Shown in pieces: positions 23,329-34,715 of a stretch of DNA of 64,000 nucleotides. The DNA comes from Protopterus annectens (Eukaryota > Chordata > Ceratodontiformes > Protopteridae). The notes under the pieces were generated by a model, which saw only the letters and a list, made by a program, of their open reading frames with translations, did not search any database and was not told where the DNA came from. The stretch covers positions 406,757,245 through 406,821,244 of the forward strand of contig NC_056738.1 of the NCBI RefSeq assembly GCF_019279795.1, given 5' to 3'. Each line of letters starts with the position of its first letter. Position 1 is the first letter of the stretch. The position numbers and the translations under genes were made by a program.

Positions 23329-23828
23329 NNNNNNNNNNNNNNNNNNNNNNNNNNNNNNNNNNNNNNNNNNNNNNNNNNNNNNNNNNNNNNNNNNNNNNNN
23401 NNNNNNNNNNNNNNNNNNNNNNNNNNNNNNNNNNNNNNNNNNNNNNNNNNNNNNNNNNNNNNNNNNNNNNNNNNNNNNNNNNNNNNNNNNNNNNNNNNNN
23501 NNNNNNNNNNNNNNNNNNNNNNNNNNNNNNNNNNNNNNNNNNNNNNNNNNNNNNNNNNNNNNNNNNNNNNNNNNNNNNNNNNNNNNNNNNNNNNNNNNNN
23601 NNNNNNNNNNNNNNNNNNNNNNNNNNNNNNNNNNNNNNNNNNNNNNNNNNNNNNNNNNNNNNNNNNNNNNNNNNNNNNNNNNNNNNNNNNNNNNNNNNNN
23701 NNNNNNNNNNNNNNNNNNNNNNNNNNNNNNNNNNNNNNNNNNNNNNNNNNNNNNNNNNNNNNNNNNNNNNNNNNNNNNNNNNNNNNNNNNNNNNNNNNNN
23801 NNNNNNNNNNNNNNNNNNNNNNNNNNNN
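23329..23828. other. Assembly gap (500 N)
   Basis: Exactly 500 N, so probably a placeholder of unknown true length. It separates DIRS-A recombinase sequence from a microsatellite. Confidence 0.99.
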
Positions 23829-24091
23829 TCTCTGTGTGTCTCTCTGTGTGTGTGTCTCTGTGTGTGTGTCTCTGTGTGTGTGTCTCTCTGTGTGTGTCTC
23901 TCTCTCTCTCTGTGTGTCTCCCCCTGTGTGTGTGTCTCTGTGTGTGTGTCTCTGTGTGTCTCTGTGTGTCTGTCTCTCTCTCTCTGTCTCTGTGTGTCTC
24001 TGTGTGTGTGTGTGTGTCTGTCTGTGTGTCCGTGTGTCTCTCTGTCTGTATGTGTGTGTGTGTGTTGGTCTGTGTGTGTGTGTGTGTCTCG

Positions 24092-24166
<75 letters not shown>

Positions 24167-24172
24167 TCTGTA
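23829..24172. repeat. Complex (TG)n/(TCTC)n microsatellite
   Basis: TGTGTG and TCTCTC blocks in irregular alternation, ending in a pure TG run. Open frames through it are translations of the repeat and not genes. It probably caused the adjacent assembly gap. Confidence 0.97.
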
Positions 24173-24175
24173 GGC

Positions 24176-25260
24176 TCGTACTTGCACACATTTCCCTCCA
24201 GTTGCACCATATATTATGTTTGGTTAGTGTGTGTTTTATCCTGTGTATTGTCTTAACCGTTGCATCTAGTGTCTACTAGTTTTTGGTTTCCCTATGATGA
24301 ACAAGCTGACCATGGCTATCCACTTCCTTTTTTCTAACCAACTTCTTCAGCACCTAATGTACTAATCAGACATGCGAGTCATTCCCAGGGTTTTATCCCA
24401 ATGTGCCATAAAGCTAGAGAGAGAGTTGTGCCTAGAAGATTGTCCTAAAGCCAAGAGTTCAATCTTTACTAATGAAGCACAGTTATCTTATTTAGTGTGC
24501 CTTGCTCAACTTTTTTTTTTTCTGTAGAAATGAATGGTCAGTTCTGTAGCTCCTGCGTTTAATCAGCAATGCCTTTTTGCTTCTACTACTTCCCCACCCG
24601 CCAGCTACTGCTATCTTTCTATCTTCACTATCGCACATGCACACTTTTATCCTCCCAGTTATCTCCATTGCTGCTGTTTGGCAACTCCAAATGTATCCCT
24701 TCACCAGGTAGCCCCCCCCCCCCCCGACTCCTTGGGGAGTTTATCAGGTGTTGGAAGTCCTATGAGCAAGCACTCTGAGGTGTGAACTGGGTGCCATCAT
24801 TCTGTTACAGCAGGTAATCTTGATTATATTCCAGGAGTGATATGCAGTTAGGTCAGTGTGTCTGTCAGCTCTTCATTCAATAACAGCAAAACTTCTGCCT
24901 CCACCAGTGTGTGTAGAGGCACTGGTGCCTCCCAGGATAGGAGATCTAGCTCCCCTGTGCCCAAAGTTTGTTCCTGAACTCTGTCTTGGCAACATAAGTG
25001 TACACTCTGCTTCTCTGCTATTTGAACAGTATTTGGTTTTGAATTTTGGAAAATCTTGTATCTATATAGCTGTGTAGATGTTTATTCAGTGTATTACATT
25101 GTTGGTAAACTGGGGCAGTACACAAGATGTGGTATAGTGAGAGAGTTTGAAGTTGAATTGTTTTTTTATGCCTGATGAGAGAGGGTACAGAGTTGTAGTA
25201 TAGAAAGTAAGGTATAATTTTGAAGTTTGTAACTTTTTTTCTTTTTTTCATGTCGAATAG
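24176..25260 (+). other. SF3B2 intron, no recognised feature
   Basis: Unique-looking AT-rich intronic sequence upstream of the first exon seen. It holds a C13 run near 24712. Its last ~30 bases form a pyrimidine-rich tract (CTTTTTTTCTTTTTTTCATG) ending in AATAG, a good splice acceptor. I see no further exon or transposon in it. Confidence 0.6.
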
Positions 25261-25307
25261 GAAGCCGAGAAGAACTTATTGATCGATTACATGGCTACAG
25301 CATGCAG
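25261..25307 (+). CDS. SF3B2: SF3B2 exon (SAP domain part)
   Basis: A 47-base exon bounded by a pyrimidine tract plus TAG acceptor and a GTGAGT donor. Its first two bases (GA) finish a codon begun in the previous exon, most simply a Gly codon. The rest reads SREELIDRLHGYSMQ. Human SF3B2 has GNREELVERLQSYTRQ in its N-terminal SAP-like motif, so this matches in frame and in exon phase. SF3B2 (SAP145) is a subunit of the SF3b complex of the U2 snRNP that helps hold the branch site during spliceosome assembly. The next exon, 24.7 kb downstream, continues the protein without a missing residue. The upstream exon was not found in this window. Confidence 0.85.
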
Positions 25308-25618
25308 GTGAGTTCTGCAGGTGTTTTGTTTGAATTAAATACATAGCAATATTAGCAAAATGCTGAGGAAAGAATCAGACAACAGTAGATCAGACACAAG
25401 CAAGAAGCTTTTATTCTTCAACTGAAGGACATTAGTGGCATGAAGGGTTGCAGAAAAGTGTAGACATGTGCAGCATTGTGGAAACGTTTGGGTTCTCACC
25501 AAGCTTCCTCCACAGCCTCTTAGTAATTTGTTCACTTCTTGCATTATTCCTGTTTGAGTAGTAAATGTGTTGCCATTAGTAAGATTTTGAATAAAATGTA
25601 TCTTGCAAACTGGTCACA

Positions 25619-25720
25619 TTGTAGTGTGTCTTCCAGGTTTTTAAAAATGTATAGTGTAACATGGATTTATTGTAGTGTGTCTTCCAGGTTTTTAAAAATG
25701 TATAGTGTAACATGGATTTA
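25619..25720. repeat. 51-bp tandem duplication
   Basis: Two nearly identical copies of a 51-base unit containing GTAGTGTGTCTTCCAGG followed by TTTTTAAAAATGTATAGTG. Near-identity suggests a recent event. There is no coding role. Confidence 0.9.
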
Positions 25721-25745
25721 TTGATCAGTAATTTTACCAATGCTT

Positions 25746-25748
<3 letters not shown>

Positions 25749-25810
<62 letters not shown>
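25749..25810. repeat. (TG)n microsatellite
   Basis: About 31 uninterrupted TG units. Confidence 0.98.
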
Positions 25811-25811
<1 letters not shown>

Positions 25812-25835
25812 CCTAATTTTTAGGTAATTACTGCG

Positions 25836-25993
25836 TCTTTTGTGTGGAGACATGCGTGAATGGGCGTACCTTCGTTGAAGGTTGTGCGTCAGGCCTGACA
25901 AGTCGCTACATAAAAAATCTACTGCCAATCATTAGCGGACCGGAGTTCCGCTGTGGCGACCCCTAACCGGGAAAAGCCGAAAGATACAACAAC
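25836..25993 (+). mobile_element. SINE copy, 5'-truncated
   Basis: Starts in the middle block (TGTGTGGAGACATGCGTGAA), lacking the tRNA-like head. It keeps GGGCGTACCTTCGTTGAAGG, the CCAATCATTAGCGGACCGGA block and the complete tail CGCTGTGGCGACCCCTAACC plus GGGAAAAGCCGAAAGATACA. This is the same family as 34170-34400. Confidence 0.75.
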
Positions 25994-26417
25994 TAACCTT
26001 GCATTCCATGGGGACTTCGCAGGAGCCTAGCTCATTCCCTGTTGCCTCTTAGCATTGTCTGGTTAAATGACTTGCTTGTGGTCACATGGGCTGAGGGACT
26101 CTAACTGTACCTCAGGAAGTACAGCTCGTAGCCTTAATCCTCACTGTCAATTGGCAGATTGTAGTTTCCATTTTTCAACATTTTATTATACTATTAATAG
26201 TATTGTTTGTGTAACTTAAATGATTGATTAGACAGTTGCTGAGGTAACTAGAAATCTGACAGTGTCACTCATTCTTTTATTCCTACAAAGCTATGCGCAC
26301 ATTGTTTACTCTCTTACAGCAGTATATGTGTGTATGTAATATTGGTAACCTAGGTTCAGTTGTGAAACTTATGACCTGCCATGAAGAGTAAGATTGCTTA
26401 ATGCTGTGTTTTTTTTT

Positions 26418-26420
<3 letters not shown>

Positions 26421-26469
<49 letters not shown>
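26421..26469. repeat. (AC)n microsatellite
   Basis: About 24 AC units following an ATAT stretch. Confidence 0.97.
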
Positions 26470-26471
<2 letters not shown>

Positions 26472-26499
26472 TTAGCAAGTTAATGACTGACTTTAAGTT

Positions 26500-27337
26500 T
26501 TTAGGGGAAGCTTAAGCCATACTCTTAAATGACAGTGTGTAATATTTTTTTTTACGTTTTATGTTGTTGATATTTTTAGCATTAGGTTCCCTGTTTTGAG
26601 TTTACTGCCCAGGTGTGTTCAAGGCCAGTGTGAATATGACAGCTGCTGAAGCCTTTCTGAATATTAGGTTTTCCAGTGCTGTGATATGCCTTGTAATTAT
26701 TTTTAGCTTTTCAGGTTGCTTGTTGGAGGGATAGAAACATGGTGATCCTGTGAAAAGGTCCCTCTTCTGTAGCCTTTAGGACTGGTAGTGTAGATATTAG
26801 GACCACCACTCAGCAGATGAACATCTCCCTTTTTGTACCATGCATCAGTAATTCATCACTGTCCAGTTCTGTGTCACATTTAGTGGATCATTAGAAAATA
26901 ATGGTTATAACATTCTTGATTGCACAAAAAGACAAGCTGCTTGCACATGTGCATGAGCAAGAGATTGACCCCTTTTTTTCTTACCTAATCTCTGTTGTGA
27001 GAAACCTTCTGAAAACATTGTCAACAAGTAGCTTCACATTTTCTGCACTATTGGGCCTAAGTACCCCCCAACCCAGTTTAGAAAATGTACATTTGATCAG
27101 ATCATTCTGTCCCCCCCCCCCCAAAAGAAAAGTTATACTGACACGGAGAAATGCATGCCTTGTATTGTTATGGAGGGGAAAAAATGCACATTTCCCACTG
27201 TCTGGGTGACTTTAGGCTCGAACAAACTGCATGCCTTTAGTCTCAAAAGAGAAAGGCCTGGACTACCTTTTTAGTCATTGTCTGCCTCTCCTATGGAGGT
27301 TATTTTACATACAAAATAATAAGTTGTCTAAGTATTT

Positions 27338-27340
<3 letters not shown>
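26500..27340 (+). other. SF3B2 intron, no recognised feature
   Basis: No exon or transposon recognised. A C12 run lies near 27111. Confidence 0.5.

Positions 27341-27386
<46 letters not shown>
27340..27386. repeat. (GT)n microsatellite
   Basis: About 23 GT units, 35 bases before the left end of DIRS-B copy 2. Confidence 0.97.
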
Positions 27387-27389
<3 letters not shown>

Positions 27390-27420
27390 TATATAAAGTA
27401 CATACATACATTTAGATCTG

Positions 27421-27555
27421 ATGTTCTTCGTGTTTCACTGTTGCAGTCATTACATTTGGGTAATCTGCTGGCAGGTTACCCTCAGTCGGCCTGAATTCCA
27501 AAGTCTTGGGTCCTGCGTTGGTTGCTGTCTTCTCTTCCACGACGTCAGGGGTTTC
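27421..27555 (+). repeat. DIRS-B copy 2 left inverted terminal repeat (shortened)
   Basis: Reverse complement of the outer part of 32398-32607. Compared with copy 1, the inner ~45 bases (the GCCATTTTCTTCAGT part) are missing, so the repeat pair is asymmetric. Confidence 0.8.
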
Positions 27556-27588
27556 CCGTTGGGGAAACTTTTTTCTTGCTTTTTACCG

Positions 27589-29420
27589 ATGTCAGAAAAA
27601 GTTAATAATTGTATTACTTGTGGGAAGCAAGTACCTCATAAGGATTTCCATTTATACTGTATTCCTTGCCTAGGCCCTCATCACAATGTGCCTGGCTGTC
27701 GGTTTTGTGCTAGATTTAACCAACGCACTATTAAGCGTCGGAATATTTTTGCATCAAAGTATTTTGGAAACAGATTTACCTACCCAGAAATGTCGTCTGA
27801 TAGCAATCCGACTACCGGAGTACATAAAAAATGCAAAGAAAAGGACAGAGAAAGGCAGTCGAGATCCAAAACAGACAATGAAGCTTCTCCTAAGCCAGTC
27901 GCTGGTTCGCCAGTACTCAGTGAGGCACTTTTGCAGCCCCTGATGCCCACTACCTTCGAGTCGCAGGCCTCTACCGACACCCATGTGGAGTCTGGCATGC
28001 CGCAAGATACTCAAGGTATTGGACCGATGGATGTATCTCCCTCGGATGGGTCCGGAGCCGCTGAGCAGGCACCAGCTTCTGAGGGTGTATTCAGACCTCA
28101 ACATTTTTATATCAAACCGACGAAAGCTGCAAAACCAAAGGCAAAGACACCTTCTAAAACTAAAAAAATGATGCCCGAACGACATGCACAGGCCTCTATG
28201 CCTAAAAAACAGATGATCAAAACGGCTGAAGATCTTCTTACCTTGATCCGGGGTACCCATCTCCCTCCAGATAAGAGGCCAAAGCAAGACACTGACTTAT
28301 GAATCTTCAGATCAGGTTTATATTTCTTCTGATTCCTCTTCTGATCAGGAATTATCTTTTTACCTCCCTATGAGGATTCTGATGCTGAGGAGTCTATTCC
28401 ATCTGCATCTCCTCCTGAGGATTATTTATTTGGAGAAACCTTGCATACTTCGAGGGAGCATTTTCACTGGGAGAGTCGAGACTTCTCAGAATCAAAAATG
28501 AGGCTCAGGGATTTCCTCATTCTCCCTCAGCACAAGCCTTTAGCCATTCCCCCTGTGTTAGACATTGTGGATGATGCCTTTTTGAAGTCAAGCCTGACCC
28601 CTGACTCTTTACCTCCGGCTCCCAGTAAGCCTGACCGGTATTACAGGGTCCCTGACTCTCATAAATTTTTATTTAGAAACCCTGCTGCTGATCCTGAAAC
28701 TATTTTGCAGGGTCCAAAGGTAGTTGAGGCCTCAACAGCAAAAAACCCTACCCCCTCCGACAGAGATTCAAGGGTGCTGGACAGATGGGGAAAAAAGGTT
28801 TATACATACACAACCTTGGCAATCAGGGCCTTAAACTGTCAATTTCATATGCTCAAGTACCAACAACATGTTATGGGATTTCTGAAACAGAAAATGTTGT
28901 TGACTTCAGAATGTGCAGAAAATAAGGAATTGCAGGAATTATTGCATGCAGCTGAACAAGTTGGAAAGCATACTTTGCAATGTGGTTTTGATTCTTTAGA
29001 GCCCTCCTGCAGGGCCGCAGTTAACTGGATCTGTGATTAGGAGGCATGCCTGGTTAAAGTAACAAAATTTGCCTGCCCATGTTAAAGCTAAATTACTAGA
29101 TGCACCTTTACAGCATGATTCTCTGTTTGGTATTAAGGCAGAAGAGGTTTTAAAGAAAATGGAAGACAAATCTAAGTCTCTATGCAAACTGTTAAAGATT
29201 TCTTACAAGTACAGCCACCTAGATTCAGTAGACACTGGCCTACAAAACATTGGTCCTTTCCTGTGTCGGACAGAGCTCAAAGGGACAAATCCAGACGCCC
29301 TAAGGGTTCCAGGTGCCAGGCTCAAGACTCGTATAGGTCAAAGCAATCGGGCGCATCCGCCTCCAAATCTGGAGGAGATAAAGCGCAAACCTACAGAAAG
29401 CAATCCCAATTACTTCCCTC
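27589..29420 (+). pseudogene. DIRS-B copy 2 gag-like ORF
   Basis: ATG at 27589. The first frame runs 237 codons to 28302: MSEKVNNCITCGKQVPHKDF, HLYCIPCLGPHHNV, CRFCARFNQRT (a probable zinc-binding Cys/His cluster). An acidic/Ser-rich middle and a basic stretch KAAKPKAKTPSKTKK follow. After a frameshift at about 28295 the protein continues at 28441-29040 with REHFHWESRDFSESK, DRYYRVPDSHKFLFRN and LHAAEQVGKHTLQCGFDSLE, and further in another frame to about 29420. It is one of the least damaged ORFs of this family here. Confidence 0.75.
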
Positions 29421-29439
29421 TGCCTACAACAAGCACTTA

Positions 29440-30420
29440 TCTTTTGGCAACACCCATAGGGGGAAAATTAGCACTTTTTGCTCAAAATTGGCAGTTAATA
29501 ACCCAGGACAAGTGAGTACTGAACATCATATCACAGGGATACATATTCCATTTCCACACTCTGCCAATGACAAATGGTTGGCCAGACCTGCCAAAAAAAA
29601 CAATGGGCAGCGGCACAGAAACAGGTTACATTCCTCATGGATATGGTGGCCATTCAGACAGTAACAGAGCAGGGAAAAGGACAAGGTTTTTTCTCGACTG
29701 TTCTTGATACCCAAAAAGGACAAGGCCTGGTGGCCAATACTGGATTTATCAATTTTGAACACATACCTAGACATTCCAAAATTCAAAATGCTCATTTTGC
29801 AACAGCTTCTGCCCATGCTGGGCTGGTGACTTTAGGCATACCTGCATGTCCCAGTAAGACAGTTGTGCAGAAGATACCTCCGATTCAAGGCTGGCTTAAT
29901 GCATTACCAATTCTCTGCACTGCCCTTTGGCTTGTCTACTGCGCCCAGGGTCTTTACAAAGTGCCTGGCACCAGTAATTGCATTTTGCAGACAAAGGAGT
30001 ATTCAGATATATCCTTACTTGGGATGGAGAACAAGGACACTCTTCTACGACACCTGGCATTTGTGAAAAGGCTTCTAGCATGCCTAGGGTACACAGTAAA
30101 CGAAAATAAGTCACAACTGGTACCCTCTCAAAAGATAGCATTCCTGGGTGCAAGCTTGCATACAACTGCCCAAATGGCTTGCCACACGCCAGACAAACAA
30201 AGGCAGCTGACTACTTACTTCAAACTGATGGCAAGAAAAACCCAGTCTTCCGCAAGACAAATTCTGCAGGCTCTGGGCTTCATGGCATCCTGCATCCTAC
30301 TTATTCCATATGCAAGACGGCATATGAGGAAACTTCACTCGTACCTAAAAAGTTTATGGAGTCGACATTCACACAGTCTGGAAACAATGATTCCTCTCCT
30401 CCCCTGCCTGCAACAGTAGT
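29440..30420 (+). pseudogene. DIRS-B copy 2 reverse transcriptase, active site deleted
   Basis: Blocks FSALPFGLSTAPRVFTKCLA near 29930 and IQIYPYLG near 30003 are followed directly by WRTRTLF. The DD of the YLDD site and about eight residues after it, present in copy 1, are deleted and the frame shifts there. The downstream thumb region LVPSQKIAFLGASLHT and QILQALGFMASCILLIPYAR is intact. A single stop at 30418 separates RT from RNase H in the same frame, so these were one polyprotein. Confidence 0.78.
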
Positions 30421-30990
30421 TTCTATGGTGGGCAAAGGCCTGTCACCAAAACATGGGATGGCCCTTCACTCTACCCCCTGCCAGTCAAACCTTAACAACA
30501 GATGCACCAGATTATGCCTGGGGGGCCCACATGGCAGGAAGATGCATTCTGGGCATATGGGCACCAAATCAAATGCATCTACATATCAACCAGAAAGAGA
30601 TGCTAGCTGTTCAAAATGCCCGAACAGCCTTCAAGGACTTACTTCATCCAGGACAACTACTGATAAAGACGGACAGCACCACAGTCATGTGATATATAAA
30701 CAAGCAAGGGGGCACACACTCATATACCCCCTTTGCAGATTAGCCATGGCACTGTGGGACACAGCTTTGACCTACCAAAGAAATCTTCAAGCTCAATTCC
30801 TGCCAGGAAAACAGAAAACACTGGCAGACTATTTAAGCAGAAATCTGATGGATCCTCACGAGTGGAAACTAAATCCAGCAGTGTTCAGCTTGATAACAGA
30901 GAAATGGGGGGGAGCCCAGACATAGATCTATTTGCCTCTCCTCAAAATTATCCATTGAAAAGATTCTGCACAAGGACTGACAAGCATGGA
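30421..30990 (+). pseudogene. DIRS-B copy 2 RNase H
   Basis: Frame LTTDAPDYAWGAHMAGRC, LHINQKEMLAVQNARTAF, LLIKTDSTTVM then a stop where copy 1 has Trp. The FLPGKQKTLADYLSRN block is in a shifted frame. The family catalytic acids are readable but not in one ORF. Confidence 0.72.
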
Positions 30991-30992
30991 AA

Positions 30993-32125
30993 GTGGATGC
31001 CCTATACTTCAGTTGGAAAAACCTGTCAGTTTACGCCTTTCCACCTCTGCCTCTTCTACCCAAGGCCCTCCTAAAAGTCAGACAAGAGAAGTCAAAAATA
31101 TTAATTGCCCCGGACTGGCCCCGCCAATACTGGTACCCAGTCCTAAGGAACCTGTCTCAATACCCAGCTTGGACCTTGCCTCAAAGACCACAACTGCTGT
31201 CCCAGCAAAAACAATCAGCTACAGACTCTGAACCTGGCAGCATGGCTGATCATGTAATCATACGAACGACACCTCTCAGTAAAGCTGTGATGGATGTCAT
31301 TTTGGAAGCCAGAAGGTCTAGTACTAGAAAATCTTATGTTGACAAATGGAATAGATTCTGTGCTTGGAATCGAGCACAAGGAACTGATGCAGCAGAACCA
31401 CATATTCCTCCGATATTACAATACTTAACTGAGATGCTTGACAAAGGCCTATCTTTCTCATCAATCAAAATCCATGCCGCTGCCATTTCGGCTCATTGCA
31501 ATACAGAGCCACCTATCTTTTCTCATCCTTTACTAAAGCAATATCTTGGAGGAGCCAAAAACCTAAGGCCTCCTAGAAAATCACCATTACCTGCATGGGA
31601 CCTCAATTACATGTTGGAAAAGCTCACCCTGCCTCCATTTGAACCAGCCGCTACCGCTGATATAAAGTTCTTATCATGGAAGACAGCTCTGCTACTAGCA
31701 ATTACTTCAGCAAGAAGAGTTTCAGAGCTACAGGCCCTCATGGCTGTAGAGCCTTTTTTATCATATTTTACCCAGACAGGGTGTCTCTGAGGACAAATCC
31801 TACTTTTATGCCTATACAATTACCAGTGTCATATGCTGCAGGATCAGAAGGAAAGGCTATCTCAAAGCAGACTATTTCAAAGTGGATAAGCCACTGCATC
31901 CGTTTCTGCTACTTACACCATGGTAAACCTGTGCCCAAGGGCATTAGGTCTCATTCCACCAGAGCTGCAGCTACTGCGGCAACCTTTCTCAGAGGAGTAC
32001 CAACCAAATACATTCTAGAGGCTGCTACATGGAGTTCTGTTCACACCTTTACAAAGCATTACCATTTGCCTCTCTACTCAAAGTCCAGGGCAGGCTTTGC
32101 CACTGCAGTGCACAGGGCCTTGTAG
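30993..32125 (+). pseudogene. DIRS-B copy 2 tyrosine recombinase
   Basis: A 265-codon frame (30993-31790) carries the post-RNase H segment APDWPRQYWYPVLRNL, the linker and the core-binding domain (DVILEARRSSTRKSYVDKWN, ILQYLTEMLDKGLSFSSIKI). It also carries the first catalytic block LLAITSARRVSELQALM. The remainder (31676-32125 in another frame) has RSHSTRAAAT and ILEAATWSSVHTFTKHYH. Relative to DIRS-A, about 100 residues between the Arg block and HxxR are missing here (deletion near 31810). It is inactive. Confidence 0.8.
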
Positions 32126-32164
32126 CCGCACCTAATGCTGTTTAGCTCCAGCTTCCCAACCATA

Positions 32165-32285
32165 GCTTTGGGATTCTACCCAAATGTAATGACTGCTGAA
32201 ACACGAAGAACATAGTACAGTTGTGTACACTTACCATAAATGTAGATGTTCGAGTGTATTCACTGTTGCAGTCCAGGTTATCCCC
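32165..32285 (+). repeat. DIRS-B copy 2 internal complementary region
   Basis: AAATGTAATGACTGCTGAAA and CACGAAGAACAT (inverted left end) run directly into AGTACAGTTGTGTACACTTA and CCATAAATGTAG (inverted right end). Confidence 0.85.
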
Positions 32286-32397
32286 CTGTCTTTCTACAGT
32301 TTCTTTCCTTCTCTATCTTCTACAACCTATGTGGTGTATTTGTTTGTAGATGAAGGTAAAGTTTATATTGACGCGCATATATATTGCTACTTTTTTG

Positions 32398-32607
32398 GGG
32401 GCAAGAAAATCTAAAGAAAATGGCGTTGGCTGCATGTTTTATACCCCTGACGTCATGGAAGAGGAGACTGCAACCGACACAGGACCCAAGACTTTGGAAT
32501 TCAGGTCGACCTGAGGGCAACCTGCCAGCAGATTACCCAAATGTAATGACTGCAACAGTGAATACACTCCTAACATTTACATTTATGTAAGTGTACACAA
32601 CTGTATT
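32398..32607 (+). repeat. DIRS-B copy 2 right inverted terminal repeat
   Basis: Matches 22770-22983 in the same orientation and 27421-27555 in inverted orientation. It ends near ACACAACTGTATT. Confidence 0.83.
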
Positions 32608-34164
32608 TTCCCAGTACTTTAACATTAGAGCCCCCTCCCAAAACGCACCCACAAGCCTTCAGTTTTTACACTTGCACATCACTACTTGCATTAGATATGT
32701 TTTCTGTCTTTCTCTACTCGTTATGCAACTTTTCATTGAATCTTGGGAATTGAGGGGGGGGTTAAAAAATGGGTCACTGCAACTCCTGCAGCAGTTAATT
32801 GCATTAGGCTATTGTATTTATTTACTTTCCCTGCAAACCATGGCTTTCTTTCTCTTAGCTTCATGTTACCAGGGGGAAAGGAAAGTACAGTTTTTTGTAA
32901 CTGAAATAGTCTGTACAGCTAAGTAAATAACTTAGGCCATTCACCCACAACAAAAGAGCATGTGAAACCCCCTCTTTTCCTCATTAGTACCTGGAACACC
33001 TCTTTCAATTTAGCCATCACTGATTTTATTTTTCTAAATATTCGCATCCACATTGTTTTGGGTGGGGGTGCTTTCAAAACTGTAAGAAATTTTTAGTCGT
33101 ATTTGATTTTCCATTGCCTGCATTCCTAAAGTTACTTTCATGTGTTGTAATTTGCATTACAGTGTGGTTTCAGAAAAGTCGTGTGCTATAAAAACAAGTC
33201 TCCCTTCCCACTGTTACAGCTGCTGCAGCACTTTTCTTTTTATACTTTGACACAAATTTAAACATAATTATAGATTTACCTTAGTTTTGCTTAACTTATT
33301 GGCTGATGTTATTTAAGAGCCCTTCTATATGCAGAAGGGTTACAGACAAGTGATCATCCAGTTAGTTGAACTGGAAAGAAAAAACTGGAACAGCTGATCA
33401 AAAATCAGCTGATCACATGTGCAGGCTTTTTTCTGTGCAGTGTTTTGGTACTGGGGGATTTGGCCATTCCCTACTTTATTTCACTGCCACAGTTGGTGTA
33501 TATAATTAGTTAAGGATGTGATGGTGCAAGGTGAGATTGCCCTTCTACAAAAAAATGAACTTTTTTTCCCCCGAATTTAATTGGTGATTTGAGCAGTTGT
33601 TTGATTGCATACCATCTGATTTATTTTAATTTTATGATGTATGGACAAACCTCCGCGCACACACTACTTTTTCCATAGCAAAATCATCACTTCAGCAAAA
33701 TCCAAGCAGTCTGCAGACTCTCTACTTTAGCTTATAATACTGCTGCCAGTCTCAAGTTAATTTCCAAAGAGGTACGTAGTCATCGGCTGCTTTATCTCCG
33801 ATTCCTCCATCTTATTCTTTTACAGCAGCATGGTTTCATGTTGTGTTTGCAAGAAGTCACAGTAATTGCATATCTATAACTATTAGACCTGAAAGATGCC
33901 TTAATTTATGTGAAATGTCAGTCTTGGATCCAGCATCTCTTGTCAGTTAGCCTTATCATTGCATGTTTATCATCACTGAACTTTTCAGCTCAGGCCATAG
34001 CCTCTGTTGACCCTCCCCCCATTTCATCTTCTAGAATCATCTCCACTTTTAGTCTCCAACATGTTAATGCTTTGATCTGTCAACTTTGACTTGATCTGAT
34101 AACACAACAGCAGCTGTAGTGAAGAGAGAACATTGAAGAAAGTATTCCTGAATTAATGAAATCA
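32608..34164 (+). other. SF3B2 intron, no firm feature
   Basis: AT-rich intronic sequence. A faint reading LDLKDALIYVKCQSW near 33890 resembles the RT motif LDLKDAYxHVxI, but no other block supports it. Confidence 0.5.
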
Positions 34165-34169
34165 TCCCA

Positions 34170-34400
34170 GCGGTGGTGGTGCTGCGGTAGCGTTGTCGCC
34201 TCACAGTAAGACTCTGCCCGGTTCGATTCTCAGCTAGAGTGTCTTCTGCGTGGAGGCATGCGTGAATGGGCGTACGTTCGTTTAAGGTTGTGCATTAGGG
34301 CTGGCAACTCAGCACGTAAAAATCAGCTGCCAATCCTTAGTGGACCGGAGTTCCGCTGTGGCGACCCCTAACCGGGAAAAGCCGAAAGACACAACAACAG
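34170..34400 (+). mobile_element. SINE, nearly complete (V-SINE-like)
   Basis: Best copy in the window. The tRNA-like head contains a box A-like GGTGCTGCGGTAG and a good box B GGTTCGATTC (34220-34229), about 40 bases apart. The middle block is TGCGTGGAGGCATGCGTGAA and GGGCGTACGTTCG. The tail is TAGTGGACCGGAGTTCCGCT, GTGGCGACCCCTAACCGGGA, AAAGCCGAAAGACACAACAA. The A/C-rich ACA repeats at the end are the LINE-type 3' terminus. It is transcribed by RNA polymerase III if active. The V-SINE assignment is by resemblance only. Confidence 0.72.
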
Positions 34401-34654
34401 AGCTTTATTTTGAAGCATGATGTATAGGCAGCAGAGCTGTTAAACATATTAATAATAATACAGGAACAAACCACTTGCTGACAAACAGGATAAACGCCCA
34501 GTGCTCCAGAAAAACTTAAATAATATTAATAGAACCAAAAGGAGCAACTAGGCTGATGCAGAGTCACAAGTAGAAATGAAAGGCAAAATCCTCAGGTTAA
34601 AATCCAAATGAAAGGCAAAATCCTCAGGTTAAAATCCAACTTTAATTCCACTGC

Positions 34655-34715
34655 AGGTCAGATAAGCGCTTTCACTCATTCATTTGAGCTTCGTCAGATC
34701 ATGTAACAAAGACCT
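34655..34715 (-). ncRNA. Hammerhead ribozyme-like motif, PLE copy A 3' repeat
   Basis: On the minus strand: AGGTC (stem I outer), internal loop, GAT, then the core CTGACGA, stem II GCTC/GAGT, GAAA, the palindrome AGCGCT (stem III), T, ATC (stem I inner) and GACCT (stem I outer). All conserved core bases of a type I hammerhead are present. Stem III is a self-complementary 4-bp helix, as in the dimeric hammerheads reported in Penelope-like elements. Cleavage is predicted 5' of ATCTGACC. Confidence 0.78.

Larger units (their letters stand above)
27421..32607 (+). mobile_element. DIRS-B copy 2
   Basis: 5.2-kb DIRS retrotransposon of the same family as 17608-22983, in the same orientation, inside the SF3B2 intron. 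Order: left repeat, gag, RT, RNase H, recombinase, internal complementary region, right repeat. The left end ATGTTCTTCGTGTTTC agrees with the copy in its internal complementary region (GAAACACGAAGAACAT). Gag is fairly well preserved, but the RT has lost its active site and other frames are broken. Confidence 0.88.

Noticed and set aside
23292..24279. Open frames of about 100-300 codons on both strands around the gap (Cys/Val/Ser repeats on +, His/Thr/Arg repeats on -)
   Set aside because: Translations of TG/TC microsatellite and N bases.
25619..25720. CRISPR-like or regulatory direct repeat
   Set aside because: Only two abutting copies without spacers, in vertebrate DNA. It is a simple tandem duplication.
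33830..34050. Possible DIRS- or Gypsy-like RT fragment (LDLKDALIYVKC)
   Set aside because: A single short motif. Neighbouring RT blocks could not be recognised in any frame.
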